Positions 9,890-21,720 of a stretch of DNA of 64,000 bases are shown here, piece by piece. Source of the stretch: Monoplex corrugatus (Eukaryota > Mollusca > Gastropoda > Littorinimorpha > Ranellidae). The notes under the pieces were generated by a model. The model ran no database searches. It had not been told where the DNA came from and worked only from the letters and a program-made list of their open reading frames with translations. The translations under genes were made by a program, and so were the position numbers. The stretch's first letter is position 1; each line of letters starts with the position of its first letter. The stretch is from NCBI GenBank assembly GCA_030674185.1, contig JAPXFY010000031.1, positions 46,080,007-46,144,006 of the forward strand, in the 5' to 3' direction.

Positions 9890-11470
9890 TGCCAGGTAGA
9901 CCCAGGAATACGCTGGAATACATTATCCATGGTTCGCTCTTTCCTGTACTGGAAAAGGTTCCCATGCCTGCCCGTACTCTTGTGTGGACGCTAAAATATA
10001 TCATCCCCAGTTAAGTTCACTCTTTTCTCTACTGGGAAATATTCAGATGTATCTCCGTCCTCTTGTTTTGGACGCTAAAATACATCATAGTTAAGTTCAC
10101 TCTTTTCTATACTGGGAAATATTCACTTTTGCCTGCCATTTTATGGTGTGAACGCTGGAATGCATCATACCTTGTTCACTCTTTTCTATACTGGGAAATA
10201 TTCACTTTTGCCTGCCATCTTATGGTGTGAACGCTGGAATGCATCATACCTTGTTCACTCTTTTCTATACTGGGAAATATTCACTTTTGCCTGCCATCTT
10301 ATGGTGTGAACGCTGGAATGCATCATACCTTGTTCACTCTTTTCTATACTGGGAAATATTCACTTTTGCCTGCCATCTTATGGTGTGAACGCTGGAATGC
10401 ATCATACCTTGTTCACTCTTTTCTGTACTGGAAAATCATTCACTTTTGCCTGCCATCTTTATGGTGTGGACGTCTGGAATGCATCATCCCTTGTTCACTC
10501 TTTTCTGTACTGGGAAACATTCACTTTTGCCTGCCATCTTTGGTGTGGACGTTGGAATGCATCATCCCTGATTAAGTTCACTCTTTTCTGTACTGGGAAA
10601 ATTCAGATTATCTCCGTCCTCTTGTGTTGACGCTGAATATATCATCGCTAGTAAGTTCACTCTTTTCTGTACTGGAAAAGTTCACATACTGCCATCCTCT
10701 TGTGTGGACGCTGGAATATGTCATCCCTTATTCACTCTTTTCTTACTGGGAAATATTCACTTTTGCCTGCCATCTTATGGTGTGGACGTTGGAATGCATC
10801 ATCCCTTGTTCACTCTTTTCTGTACTGGGAAACATTCACTTTTGCCTGCCATCTTATGGTGTGAACGCTGGAATGCATCATCCCTTGTTCACTCTTTTCT
10901 ATACTGGGAAATATTCACTTTTGCCTGCCATCTTATGGTGTGAACGCTGGAATGCATCATACCTTGTTCACTCTTTTCTATACTGGGAAACATTCACTTT
11001 TGCCTGCCATCTTATGGTGTGGACGCTGGAATGCATCATACCTGGTTAAGTTCTTGTTTCCTGTACTGGGAAACATTCAGATCCTCCCTATCCCCATGTG
11101 TGGACGCTAAAGTACACCATCCATTGTTCACTCTTTTCTGTACTGGGAAACATTCAGATCCCTCCCTATCCCCATGTGTGGACGCTAAAGTACACCATCC
11201 ATTGTTCACTCTTTTCTGTACTGGGAAACATTCAGATCCCTCCCTACCCCATGTGTGGACGCTAAAGTACACCATCCATTGTTCACTCTTTTCTGTACTG
11301 GGAAACATTCAGATCCCTCCCTATCCCATGTGTGGACGCTAAAGTACACCATCCATTGTCCACTCTTTTCTGTACTGGGAAACATTCAGATCCCTCCCTA
11401 TCCTCATGTGTGGACGCTAAAGTACATCATCATTGCCACTCTTTTCTGTACTGGAAAAGGTTCACATACG
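9890..11470. repeat. 79-bp minisatellite with diverged subfamilies, about 19 copies
   Basis: The core unit contains GTTCACTCTTTTCTATACTG, GGAAATATTCACTTTTGCCT and GTGAACGCTGGAATGCATCA. Copies from 10175 to 10410 and 10740 to 11040 are nearly identical at period 79. Copies from 11060 to 11440 form a second subfamily with ATTCAGATCCCTCCCTATCC and GGACGCTAAAGTACACCATC. Long frames across it are artefacts. Confidence 0.95.
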
Positions 11471-11639
11471 TGCCCGTCCTCTTCACCCTGGCCAGCATGT
11501 CACTGTGAAAGGAACAGTCAGTGAGTCAACCTTCTGAGGACAACAGACTTTTGTAGTGTCACTCATGACCCGTGTAAATGCCCTGTCTGGTTTGTAGTGT
11601 CAAATGCTTCAGTCAGATCTTCAGACAGTGCGTAGTAGA

Positions 11640-12120
11640 GTCCTCTCTCTCTCTCTGACTCTTCTGTCTGTCTCTGTCTCTCGCTCTCTCTTTCTGTCTC
11701 TCTGTCTCTACCTCTCTCTCTCTCTCTTCTGTCTCTACCTCTCTCTCTCTCTCTTTCTGTCTCTCTTACTGTGTCTAAATCTCTCTCTCTTTCTCTCTGT
11801 CTTTCTGTCTCTCTTACTGTCTGTCTGTCTCTCTCTTTCTGTCTCTCTCTCTCACTCGCTCTCTTACTCTCTCGCTCGCTCTTTCTCTCTTTTCTCTCTC
11901 TCCCTCCCTTTCTCTCTCTCTCTCTCTTTATCTATATCTCTCTTTCTCTCTCTCTCTCCCTCCCTTTCTCTCTTTTTTTTCTATCTCTCTTTCTCTATAT
12001 CTCTTTCTCTCTCCCTCTCCCTCCCTTTCTCTCTCTCATTTTCTCTCTCTATCTCTCTCTCTCTCTCTGTCCCTTTCTTTATTTCTCTATCCTTCTCTCT
12101 CTCCCTCTCTGTGTATACCT
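11640..12120. repeat. (TC)n-rich tract, about 480 bp
   Basis: Continuous CTCT/TCTG/TTTC pyrimidine tract on the + strand. Long Ser/Leu frames are artefacts. Confidence 0.97.
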
Positions 12121-14039
12121 ATAACATCTCTTTCGTTCTTTCTGTATACTGCCATGATAATGTTCCTGTTGTCAGATTGTGGCTACAGCAGTCTTTCCCA
12201 AACATCTTATGACTGCTGTGTTGTTTCATACGTTTGACTGGCTGGTTTACTTTGTTTTATGGATATGTCTATGGTAACTGTTGCTGGTCTATAACATAAT
12301 GATATGATTGTTAACACTACATGATTGTACATAAGAGATACTGATTCATTTCATCATCTTTTTCTTCTTCGTCTTTCTGTCATTAACATCCTTCTAACAT
12401 CTGGAAGTTTCCTGATTCTTTGCTCTCACCTGTCAGTCTCTTCACCTGTGTTTCAAGATCTGTCCCTTTCTTTCAATTATCTTTTGTAACAGACGTGGAA
12501 CTTTTAAACTTCTAGTGACTAGCTGTTCTGGATCACATGTAGTGCTTACATTATTTATTCACCTTTGCACAATGGCGATCTGTTTACGAAACTGACACTG
12601 AAATCTGGTTCACGTTTGTCAACTTGAGCCAATCAGAAGGCTCCCCCTCCCACTTAGTCCCATGTATTGTGTACATATTAACAAAGTGTATCATACTCGT
12701 TTATACGTGCTGTATGGATCATATTGGCAGTCAGTATTGAAGGTGGTCTTTGGGGATGTGCAAAACCCATATTGATAATATCACTGTCATGCAGACCAGA
12801 GTCGTTTTCACTCTGCAACTGATACAGGTATCATGATGTAAGCCTATATATACATACACTGTTCTAGTGAGACTGTGGCGTTTCACATATATATATATAT
12901 CAATGTATTGCAGTGTTACGATATGCATCCATATACATATTGCGTTGTCCCAATATGCATCCATTGTAAAATACATGTATATATGTATATGTATATGCTT
13001 TTTGTTATTTATTAACTATTTATTTGTCACGTTTGTTTGATGGCGGAATTCTTGTGTTGTGATTCATCTGTGTATTTTGTTCACCCCACTGAAATGTCTC
13101 CGTGTCCGCGTATGTTTTCTAAATTAAAAGGAATGATTTGTGACAGTGGCAGTGAGACAATGTTGCATGTTTAATTCTGTACATTTCGTATACTGTACAC
13201 TATTGTACACTCTGGCACACGTATCATTCAGTTTCATTTCAGAGTCAGTGTGTCATGTTAATTCTTTACTCTTTTTGTATTCTTGTGTACATAACCTACT
13301 TTTCACTTGTGTGTATATGCTGCCTTTTCAGTCTCCGTTTACAAGGACAAATGTAACAACAACAACACAACAACAACAGAGATTATTTCATATCGACCGG
13401 AGAAAGGTGTCTGTATGTATGTGTGTCTGTGACAAAAAAAAAATGTAGTGGCAAGATTTTCTCTGCTGTTTCTGGGTGGGTCCTTACCAAGTTTGGATCA
13501 AAGGTGTGGAGTTGTGATAGCAACAGTTTGGAAGTCGTGGTGCTAAGTTCAAGTCCACACGGACCAAAAACAATTAATACTAAAACTTGAGATCAGCCTT
13601 TTTTGAGGCAGGTGTGTGAACAGTATATTCTCAGCAACTCCCGACAGTATCGACATTCTGTCTTCATTGCTGACAGCCTGCCATTGTCGAGTTTTATTTT
13701 ATCTTATGCTTTTTCCAAGGTCATGGCGACCTTGAAAAGGACCAAATCTGGATTTTTTGCTGTGAGGCAAAAACTGTATTTAGAAAAAAGGGAGACTGTT
13801 GAAATGGCTTGACCATCTTGTTCTTTGTGTTTTGTTCCTGGGTGTGCAAAGCGTGCGTACTTAAGAACATGTGTACTTACGTCCATGTTTTAAAACGATT
13901 ATTACGCGCTGTGTCGTGGAAAATAAATAATGGTTTAAGCTGCGAACAAAATCAGTGTCTGTACAGATTTCTCAGCTATTGTTGAATGGGTCTTCATGTT
14001 TGTACGGTTCAAAGCTCAGGAGCAACTTCTCAGCTGTTG
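12121..14039. other. Long stretch without recognised genes
   Basis: Mostly unique AT-rich DNA. A short (TA)n occurs near 12888-12901 and an ACA/ACAACA patch near 13356-13380. Near 13520-13560 a sequence ending AGTTCAAGTCC resembles an RNA polymerase III B box but has no convincing partner. No coding exon recognised. Confidence 0.5.
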
Positions 14040-14044
14040 ATAGG

Positions 14045-14245
14045 TTAGGAAAAATTAGAGCTCGTAGTCACAACAGGAAAGCTGGAGGGAAAGAGAGCAC
14101 CAGGTAGACCCAGGGAAAAAATATTGGACGGACTTGCAGGGTGGCTGAGGACAGAGAGGGTGGAAGATGTGCTTGCAGCGACAAGGGATAGATACGTACA
14201 GAGGGCCATGACGGCCAACGCCATGCGGCAGAGCACATAATGATG
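14045..14245 (+). mobile_element. LINE family B 3' end fragment
   Basis: Matches the extreme 3' part of LINE B at 21150-21345: CACAACAGGAAAGCTGGAGG, GGAAGATGTGCTTGCAGCGA and CCATGCGGCAGAGCACATAA followed by TGATGAT. 5'-truncated, as is common for non-LTR retrotransposons. Confidence 0.9.
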
Positions 14246-14543
14246 ATAGTGGGTCAGTTTTGTAGAAAAGGGAGAAATGAGATATATTGTATAATTATTT
14301 TTTCACTCATGCCTTGATATTGCTTCGTGTTCAACTTGTCCATGCTTTATGTTTTACTTTTGTTGTGATTATGTTTATTGCTCAAGGTTGTTGGGTTTTT
14401 TTCATTATTTTTGTTTCTGTAGTTACGTCCATTTTACTTGTTTATTAGTATTGTTACTGTTATGAATGAACAAATAAACTTTTGTGATCCATTGTTTGCG
14501 TGTCTTTTGTATTATCTTTTGCTATTTGTTCTTCATCCACTGC

Positions 14544-14546
<3 letters not shown>
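14246..14546. other. Unique AT-rich sequence, no feature seen
   Basis: No repeats, coding or RNA signals recognised. Confidence 0.5.
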
Positions 14547-14595
<49 letters not shown>

Positions 14596-14700
14596 TGTGT
14601 GTGTGTGTGTGTGTGCACGCGCGCGCGTGTATGCATGTATGAGTGCGTGTGTATGTGTGTGAGTGTGTGTGTGTTTGTGTAGGGGTGTGTGCGCGCGCGC

Positions 14701-14741
<41 letters not shown>

Positions 14742-14742
14742 G
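14547..14742. repeat. (GT)n microsatellite, compound
   Basis: Two GT blocks joined by GCGCGCG and GTATGCATGTATG segments; both blocks abut CGCGCG runs, which favour left-handed DNA. Confidence 0.95.
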
Positions 14743-14794
14743 GCGATCACTAAGGTTTAATTTACCAGCCAGCCAAACAACTTATTTCAATGGT

Positions 14795-15005
14795 TCCCCC
14801 GTGGGGATGCCGGGGGTTATTTCAGTACAAACAGTATCCCCACCTTCTGGACATTCTGTGCTAGAAATGTCCTCTTTTCTGTCTCTCTTTGTTTCTGTCT
14901 TGTTGCTTGCTTTCTGTCCTCTCTACCTATCATTTTCTTAATAGTCCATTCACCTGTATGTGTTCTATAAAGCCTTACATACTTTCTGTTAGGAGTGATA
15001 ATTGG
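14795..15005 (+). repeat. Dispersed repeat R1, copy 1
   Basis: Contains ATGCCGGGGGTTATTTCAGT, CAGTATCCCCACCTTCTGGA and TTCTGTGCTAGAAATGTCCT. Reverse-oriented relatives occur at 41075-41480 and 62445-62850. No coding function is evident; the class is unknown. Confidence 0.75.
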
Positions 15006-15540
15006 CTACATGTGTTAAATGCATTTTTGACTAAGGAAGCGTGATGTACAAAAGCTATTTTAGGTAATTGAAGCCAGTTTACATGTTAGTGTCTTTAATT
15101 ATATTTACATTTGTATTCAGTTGGGGGTTGTTTTTTCAAACCACCGGGTGATAGATTGTCCGGAATGGTCAACGCCAGGGGCAAATTCATGGATAATGTG
15201 TGTGAATGTACTAATATATATGTACGTATTTAATTTTCTTTTCCAGGAAGTGTTTTTTGTTTTGTTTCCTTTCGTTTTGTTTTTGATGCAGTATTGTGAA
15301 CGTTCTGGAATGCTTGTAGCTCTGATGTGGCTGTGCGCAGTCGGCTGGGCTTTAAACAACGATGAAAGCAATAATAACTATTTCAATGGTGATCCGGCGG
15401 GTTTAAGCACCAGTCAGGAAAGTGAGGAGTCTTAAGTTCAATTCTTGTCACCACCACCACCACCCACCAACCCCCGCCTATCCCCCACGTCTATTGATTG
15501 TTGGATGGTGGTGTAGGAGGTGGTCATCATAAACTGACCA
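15006..15540. other. Stretch with no supported gene
   Basis: An open stretch at 15121-15435 has no recognisable similarity and poor protein character. CCACCACCACC and CCCC runs occur near 15450-15490. Confidence 0.5.
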
Positions 15541-15640
15541 GTTGCCCTGGTGCCCTGGTTAGTACAACAGACTACTGACTGGAACGTTGTGGGTTCGGAT
15601 CCCCGTCAGTCATGCTAAAATCAGTGTGGGAATTTTTGGG
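15541..15640 (+). repeat. Possible tRNA-derived SINE head
   Basis: A TGGTTAGTACAACAG segment (A-box-like) is followed about 30 bp later by GGGTTCGGATCCCC, close to the B-box consensus GGTTCGANNCC. The sequence does not fold into a full tRNA by eye, so it looks like the 5' part of a SINE rather than a gene. Confidence 0.4.
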
Positions 15641-15689
15641 GTGGGTGGATGGGGGGGGGGGGGTAACCTGTTCCTACTCGGAATTGAGT

Positions 15690-15905
15690 GTGCTGTGAGC
15701 TCAATGGGAATATTGGGACCACACATGTTCCAGTCTCATCTCATCCACTTCAGGAATGCATCAGTGAGAGTGTTGCTCAAATCTTCTGACCAACACTGCA
15801 GGTGTCTGTTTCTCTCGGTCCAGGTTGACGCCAGGGTGTAATGTCATGATAGTAAGCGTAGAGCTTCCCTGTCACACTGTTTCGATCGTAGACCAGTGGA
15901 ATTCC
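15690..15905 (+). repeat. Dispersed repeat R2, copy 1
   Basis: Contains TCTGACCAACACTGCAGGTG and a GTCCAGGTTGACGCCAGG region, related to 35400-35530 (CTGACCAACACTGCAGGTGT, CTGGTTGGCACCAGGATATG). No coding signal. Confidence 0.6.
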
Positions 15906-16049
15906 ATAGCAACATTCTGAGCATACCCATTGTCTTCATCGTCATAACATTTAAAAAAACTGTCCAGTTTCTGTGGTCATTACAGTGGCAGAGAAAATGA
16001 GACAGAACAAAAGGTAAGCACAACGAAATTCCCTAAGAGCGATCATCTT

Positions 16050-16490
16050 TCAAAATCAGAAACAAAAACTAATATTATAATAATAATTACAATATTTATA
16101 TAGCGCAAATTCTTGATAAAATCAAATCTAAGCGCTGAAACACACACACGCACGCACGCATACACACGCACGCACGGACGCACACACACACACACACGCG
16201 CGCGCACACACACACGCACACGGCTATAAATGGGGAGAAAGAATAAAAGCAATGGAAAATTAGAGAGCATATTATATACAATTATATATTACAATGTGAT
16301 TCCCTTCCGAATGGAGACAGGCTGCAGAGGGATTGAGTGAGGTCAGGATTTATGCAGAGGAGAAAAGGTGAGTTTTGAGAGCGGACTTGAAGGAGACAAA
16401 AGTAGGTTGCTGACGGACAGAGAGGAAGTTTGTTCCAGAAGAGCGGACCAGAAACAGAGAAGGCTCGTGGACCCATAGGTATTGAGCTTA
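16050..16490 (-). pseudogene. LINE family A 3' end, 5'-truncated copy
   Basis: On the - strand it encodes the C-terminus PRAFSVSGPLFWNKLPLC and ends ..FGRESHCNI before a stop near 16282. A 3' UTR with a GGCTATAAATGGGGAG-type complement, a (GT)n tract and the 3' terminal GCGCTATATAAATATTGTAA plus TTATTATT tail follow. The same layout is seen at 21721-22143 and 47758-48020. The PRAFSVSGP..WN.LP motif is typical of the C-terminus of CR1/L2-like LINE polyproteins. Confidence 0.9.
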
Positions 16491-17190
16491 GTGCGTGGCA
16501 AAGCGAAACATCCCATGAAACAAAAGATTAGTCCCAGACAAAATTATGTGGGAAATCTGTTTTCATAAATCAGTAAAAACATGCGCAAACAACAACAACG
16601 AAAATCAAAATAAATCTCATTACATTGTCTTTTTTTTTTAATAAAAAAAAAAATTAAAACCCTCGGGCTGGATAACACAAGACATTGCCAGTTCATCAGA
16701 TTTATGCCAGGTTTATGTCAAATGTCAGTCAATTTGGACCCTTCCAACATGCATGTGTGACGTTAATGCAATGGGCAAACTGAATTTTATCCGTTTGGGG
16801 AATGGAAAGAAATTTAGCCACCTGCAACTCACACCTCCACCCCTCTCCGCACGTCTTTCTTACCACAGCGATGGTATTTTCCCAAGAAGGTATGCTCTGT
16901 TTGTTTCTCCAAACACGCATCTCACATGTCTTTAAAAATAGCTTCGGTCAAGGTCATAACAGAAACTCTTGACGTGCGATAGGCTAGTAATGCTCCCGGT
17001 AGACAGAGCTGCTGAATCGATCTGCATTTATGCTATAAACATTACCATCAAGAATTGACTTCTGATTTGGGGAGGGGGGGGGGGAAAGGCGAAGAAACAA
17101 ACAAAAACAAATCAAAACAAAATCGGCTCTTCTGTGCGCGACAATAGTGTCGTCTGCTCACAGACATCTAAGATATGCGTCTGCTGCAAC
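16491..17190. other. No supported gene
   Basis: Unique sequence with A-runs and a G-run near 17070. Nothing recognised. Confidence 0.5.
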
Positions 17191-17404
17191 CACAGACATC
17201 TAAGATATAGACTGCGCACGCCTGTCTGCGAGCGTTGAGGCGAAATGGCCCCACCGCTGGCTGCGAGTGGCAGCCATTTTGGGGACCTACCAGCGCTCAG
17301 CAGTCTGTTGCTTACTCTGTGTAAATGAATGACGGACAGAGGAGAAAGCCAGGCTGTATCGTTTAAATATTTGTTTTAAAGAAATCTCCGATGACCCATT
17401 ATTT

Positions 17405-17675
17405 GAGTGCGTGTGGTGAGTGTGTGTGTGCGTGTGTGTGTGTTTGTGCGTGCGCGCGTGTGCATGCATATGTGTGTGTCTTTGTGTGTATTGTGTGAGT
17501 GTGTGTGTGTGTATGTGTGTGTGTGTAAAGTTTGGCTCTCTCTTCTGCATACACACACACACACCACACGCACAGGCACGCGCACACACACACACACACG
17601 CACGCAACACATACACACACACACACACACACACACGCATGCACACACACGCATGCACACACACACACAACCTAT
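17405..17675. repeat. (GT)n then (CA)n, inverted microsatellite pair
   Basis: A GT-rich block (17408-17530) is followed by about 25 bp of unique DNA and a CA-rich block (17550-17670), so the two can pair as a long imperfect hairpin. Lies inside the inverted-repeat segment 17193-18436. Confidence 0.9.
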
Positions 17676-17932
17676 GAAACGATTTCCCTATTTTTTTTCT
17701 GTTTGAACAGCCCCATGCCACACAAAAGGTTCCAGACATTTCCGTTCCTCAAATGGTCAAGTATTTGATATTACCAGAAAGCTCAAAACGTGATCTTTGC
17801 CAGCATATTATTTTCAAATAAGAACTTCCAACACTTATACGCATCACTACGACAAGAACAATGCCAGACTCATGCTCACGTCCAGTGGTAACGGTACTGT
17901 GCTGCACTGAAGTCTAAAGTAACCTTTGACAC

Positions 17933-17999
17933 CTCTCTCTCTCTCTCTCTCCACACACACACACACACAGAGCGAGAAAGAGAGAGAGTGAGTGATTGA

Positions 18000-18038
<39 letters not shown>

Positions 18039-18040
18039 TA
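17933..18040. repeat. (CT)n, (CA)n, (GT)n and (AG)n cluster
   Basis: Short CT and CA runs followed by their complements GT and AG, giving a second small self-complementary microsatellite pair. Confidence 0.9.
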
Positions 18041-18436
18041 GTCAATTCAGATGGTAAAGTTTATAATAACTCGTGAATTCCCACGCCTGGTACCTAGCAC
18101 ACAGTTTATCAAGGAAGACAGTGCAGACCTAACACATGGCATTGATTGGAATTGCCTGGTCAGGGGGGTCACTTTATTCAGTTATCAGTCAAGAGTAAAG
18201 CTACACCAACTAAACAGACTGTCCCTTAGCTAAAAACCTTCTGGTAAACAGTACTGGTAGTTGTTCCCGATATTTTTTTAACAGTGAAACTCATTTTTCA
18301 GTCAAATAAACACGCCGGTCATTACTAAATTGTATTACGCCCAGCTGCCGAGAACGAGCAGACCGGTCCTCGTCAGATGGTGGCGCGATGGGGCCACTCG
18401 CAGACAGGCGTGCGCAGTCTATATCTTAGATGTCTG

Positions 18437-18735
18437 CTCTTTGGCCGTGTATAGTCTGGGAATTACGTAACAAAAGTTGTCAGCTTTGTGCCAGCTTACC
18501 TTTTAACATTTAGGTGATGTTCTCACTCAATGTCGACTGTTATCGGCGTTGTAACGCTGTATTTCGATGCAAAACTGCACTCACCGACTGACAACAGTAG
18601 CACATGTATACGCTGTCATCTTGTTGTTTAAATAAATTTGTCTTTTTACACAAACAAACCTTGTTTTGAAAAAAACAACAAAAACACTTGTGTCTTTTTA
18701 CACTAACAGAAACAAACGCACCAAAATAAAACCGG
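18437..18735. other. No feature recognised
   Basis: Unique AT-rich DNA between the inverted-repeat segment and LINE B. Confidence 0.5.
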
Positions 18736-18737
18736 TT

Positions 18738-21350
18738 TTTATGTCATTACTGTGAAGATGAATTTGAATTTAATCAAAACAAATTCAGTGCTCTGGAAGA
18801 CGTTGGTGACAGTCAGGAACAATGGACAAAGTTGAGAAACTTGATAAATGAAGCTTGTGAAGAAATCCCTACAGCAGATAGAAAAGTGAAAAAGAACTGG
18901 CTGACAAAAGAAATTATAGGCTAGATGAAAGAACCGAAGAAGACAAAGAGAAAAGAAGAAAAATACAAAAATAGATAAAGAAAACAAAAAAAGAAATCGG
19001 CTGCAATGAAGCTAAAGAAGCTTGGCTGATTGCAAAGAAATGGAAGACTAACACAAAACAGATCCTCAGGGTATGTACAGAACTGAAGAAATTGTCTACA
19101 GAAAAAAGACATGCACATCAACTGGTTGCTTAAAATCGAAAGATGGTATGTTTATCATGGAAAAGACAAAATATTAGATAGATGGGGAGAGTACATTAAA
19201 GACATTTTTGACGATGACAGAAACGAAGAACACTTTAAAAGAAAGAACACTGAAGGACCACCATAATGAAAGATGAAGTTAGAGCAGCATTGAAAAGATG
19301 AAACCAGGAAAAGCTCCAGGACCAGACAGTATTACTACAGAGATGATTATAGCCACCAGACAGTATTACTACAGAGATGATTATAGCCACCAGACAACAT
19401 TACTACAGAGATGATTATAGCCACCAGACAGTATTACTACAGAGATGATTATAGCCACCAGACAGTATTACTACAGAGATGATTATAGCCACCAGACAGT
19501 ATTACTACAGAGATGATTATAGCCACCAGACAGTATTACTACAGAGATGATTATAGCCACCAGACAGTATTACTACAGAGATGATTATAGCCACCAGACA
19601 GTATTACTACAGAGATGATTATAGCACCAGACAACATTATACAGAGATGATTATAGCCACCAGACAGTATTACTACAGAGATGATTATAGCCACCAGACA
19701 GTATTACTACAGAGATGATTATAGCACCAGACAGTATTACTACACAGATGATTATAGCCACCAGACAGTATTACTACAGAGATGATTATAGCCACCAGAC
19801 AGTATTACTACAGAGATGATTATAGCCACCAGACAGTATTACTACACAGATGATTATAGCCACCAGACAGTATTACTACAGAGATGATTATAGCCACCAG
19901 ACAGTATTACTACACAGATGATTATGGCCCTGAAGGAATTCGGTAGTGAAAAAATAACAGTCCTTCTACATGAAATTTCTGACACCGAAAATATCCCCAA
20001 AGATATATCAAAACCAATTTTCATCGCATTTCCAAAGAAAACAGGGGGTATAGAATGCGAACTCCATAGTACAATCAGCTTGATGAGTCATGTAACAAAA
20101 ATCCTTTTAAGAATAATCATGATGAGGACAAGGAATAGAATCAAAAGAGAAACAGCAGAAGAACGGTGTGGATTTGTGGAACGGAAAGGAACTATTAATG
20201 CCATATACATCCTAAGAACTATATCATAGAGAGGTCAATTGAATTGAATAAAGATTTATATTCATGCTTTGTAGATTATACCAAGGCTTTAAATCAGGTA
20301 AGACATGAAGAACTGATCAACTAATTAGAAAGACAATATTGATGGAAAAGATCTACGAATAATCAGAAATATGTACTGGGAACAAACAGCAGTAATGAGA
20401 ATTGAAAATGATATAAGCTCTTTCCAAAATATCAAAAGAGGGGTCAGGCAGAGTTGTGTTCTGTCATCAGATTTGTTTTCACTTTACAATGAAATCATCA
20501 CGAGAAACCTAGAAGAATGCCCTGGGATAAAAGTTGGAGGAAAAATGATAAACAACATTCGTTACACAGATGACGAAGTGCTAACTGCTGAAAATGAAAG
20601 AAATCTACGAAACCTTGTGAATATAATAGAAATAGAAAGCAAAAATATAGGGTTGGAGCTAAATGGCAAGACGACTGAAGTCATGGTAATCAGTAAAAAA
20701 CATGAAATCTCTTCATGTAAAATAACAGCAAATGGCACAACTTTGAGACAGGTTGATAAGTTTAAATATCTGGGAATGGTCATCTCACCAGACGGCAGAT
20801 GCACATCAGAAATAGCCAGCAGAACGGGCCAAGCCAAAACAGCATTTAAAAAGATGAAAAGCATTCTTACCAACAAATGCCTATCAATTAACATCAGGAA
20901 GAGAGTTCTTGAATATTGTATTGATACGATAATGTTATACTGTTATGAGGCGTGGGCAGTCAACATGCAAAGCCAGAACATGATTCAGGCAGCCGAAATA
21001 TGGTTTCTAAGAAGAATGTTGAGAGTTCCATGGACAGCAAAGAAGACAAATGAGGCAGTCTTGATGGAGGCAGACACAAGAAGATCATTGATAAGGAAGA
21101 TTAGGAAAAGACAAGCAACATTTATAGGCCATTTTATGAGGAAAGGGAAATTAGAGCACCTGGTCACAACAGGAAAGCTGGAGGGAAAGAGAACATCAGG
21201 TTGACCCAGGGAGAAAATACTCAACAGACTCGTAAGGTGGCTGAGGACAGAGAGGGTGGAAGATGTGCTTGTGGCGACAAGGGATAGATGCATATGGAGG
21301 GCCATGATCACCAATGCCATGCAGCAGGGCACATGATGATGGTGATGATG
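18738..21350 (+). pseudogene. LINE family B, degenerate reverse transcriptase copy
   Basis: A 5'-truncated non-LTR retrotransposon. The connector region (LRNLINEACEEIPTADRKVK) leads into KAPGPDS, the start of the reverse transcriptase. Then come an IKRGVRQSCVLSSDLFSLY motif, NNIRYTDDEVL (the catalytic YADD is changed to YTDD), FKYLGMVISPDGRCTSE, then WFLRRMLRVPWTAKKTNEAV and IRKRQATFIGHFMRKGKLEH. It ends with a conserved untranslated end and ATGATGATG tail. The frame is open from 20371 to 21204, but it is interrupted upstream by stops and by the 34-bp array at 19321-19929. No endonuclease region is seen. The clade is uncertain. Related fragments are at 3325, 14045, 25770, 25918, 27145, 31322 and 61685. 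Confidence 0.92.
19321..19929 (+). repeat. 34-bp minisatellite inside LINE B
   Basis: About 18 copies of a 34-bp unit (ACCAGACAGTATTACTACAG plus AGATGATTATAGCC). The unit is LINE coding sequence, corresponding to the PDSITTEMI part of the reverse transcriptase just after KAPG, and the LINE frame resumes after the last unit (..MIMALKEFGSEKI). Since 34 is not a multiple of three, each unit shifts the frame. Confidence 0.96.
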
Positions 21351-21494
21351 ATGATATGAAGATGATCATGATAACGATGATGACGGAGAGGAAAATGATA
21401 ATGAAAACACAGAAAGTTCATCTTCATCAACACACAGTCTCAAGATCTTCTTAAAGCTTCACTGGCTTTTTTCTTTGACTTAAGATGTCTTCAT

Positions 21495-21668
21495 CATGTC
21501 CACCAGCATCCTGCATCATCAACCATGCTAGCAAAGCGAAAACTTTGACTCCCTCACCCAACCCACCAGCTTCCTGCAGGAAGTCACAGGAAGCAGGTGG
21601 ATAGGGTGAGAGAATCAAAGGGTTGGGGGTTTGCAGTCAGTGGATAGGGTGCAGGAGGCAAAGGGTTA
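21495..21668. mobile_element. TTAA-hairpin family, degenerate copy
   Basis: Long arm (GTCCACCAGCATCCTGCATC, CATGCTAGCAAAGCGAAAAC), damaged central palindrome (CCAGCTTCCTGCAGGAAG) and inverted short arm ending GGCAAAGGGTTAG. The terminal TTAA is lost on the left and mutated on the right. Confidence 0.8.
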
Positions 21669-21720
21669 GGAATGATCCTCACAAGACTTTCATTGAAAGG
21701 CAAAGGACATATTCTATGAT

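Larger units (their letters stand above)
17193..18436. mobile_element. 1.24-kb segment bounded by perfect 40-bp inverted repeats
   Basis: The 40 bases at 17193-17232 (starting CAGACATCTAAGATATAGAC) are the exact reverse complement of 18397-18436. Similarity continues inward with a GGCCCCA.CGC motif. An extra partial copy of the outer end (CAGACATCTAAGATAT) lies just outside at 17161-17176. There is no transposase frame inside and no clear target duplication. A non-autonomous DNA transposon is the likeliest explanation, not proven. Confidence 0.65.

Noticed and set aside
10306..11342. Open frames of 90 to 140 codons with repeated HPLFTLF and GKHS segments
   Set aside because: Produced by the 79-bp minisatellite; the frame shifts between units and nothing outside the array continues it.
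15121..15435. 104-codon frame with hydrophobic stretch
   Set aside because: No start context or similarity, and no splice partners. The hydrophobicity comes from T-rich DNA.
15541..15640. Possible tRNA gene
   Set aside because: A-like and B-like boxes are present, but no acceptor stem or anticodon arm can be drawn. A SINE head is more likely.
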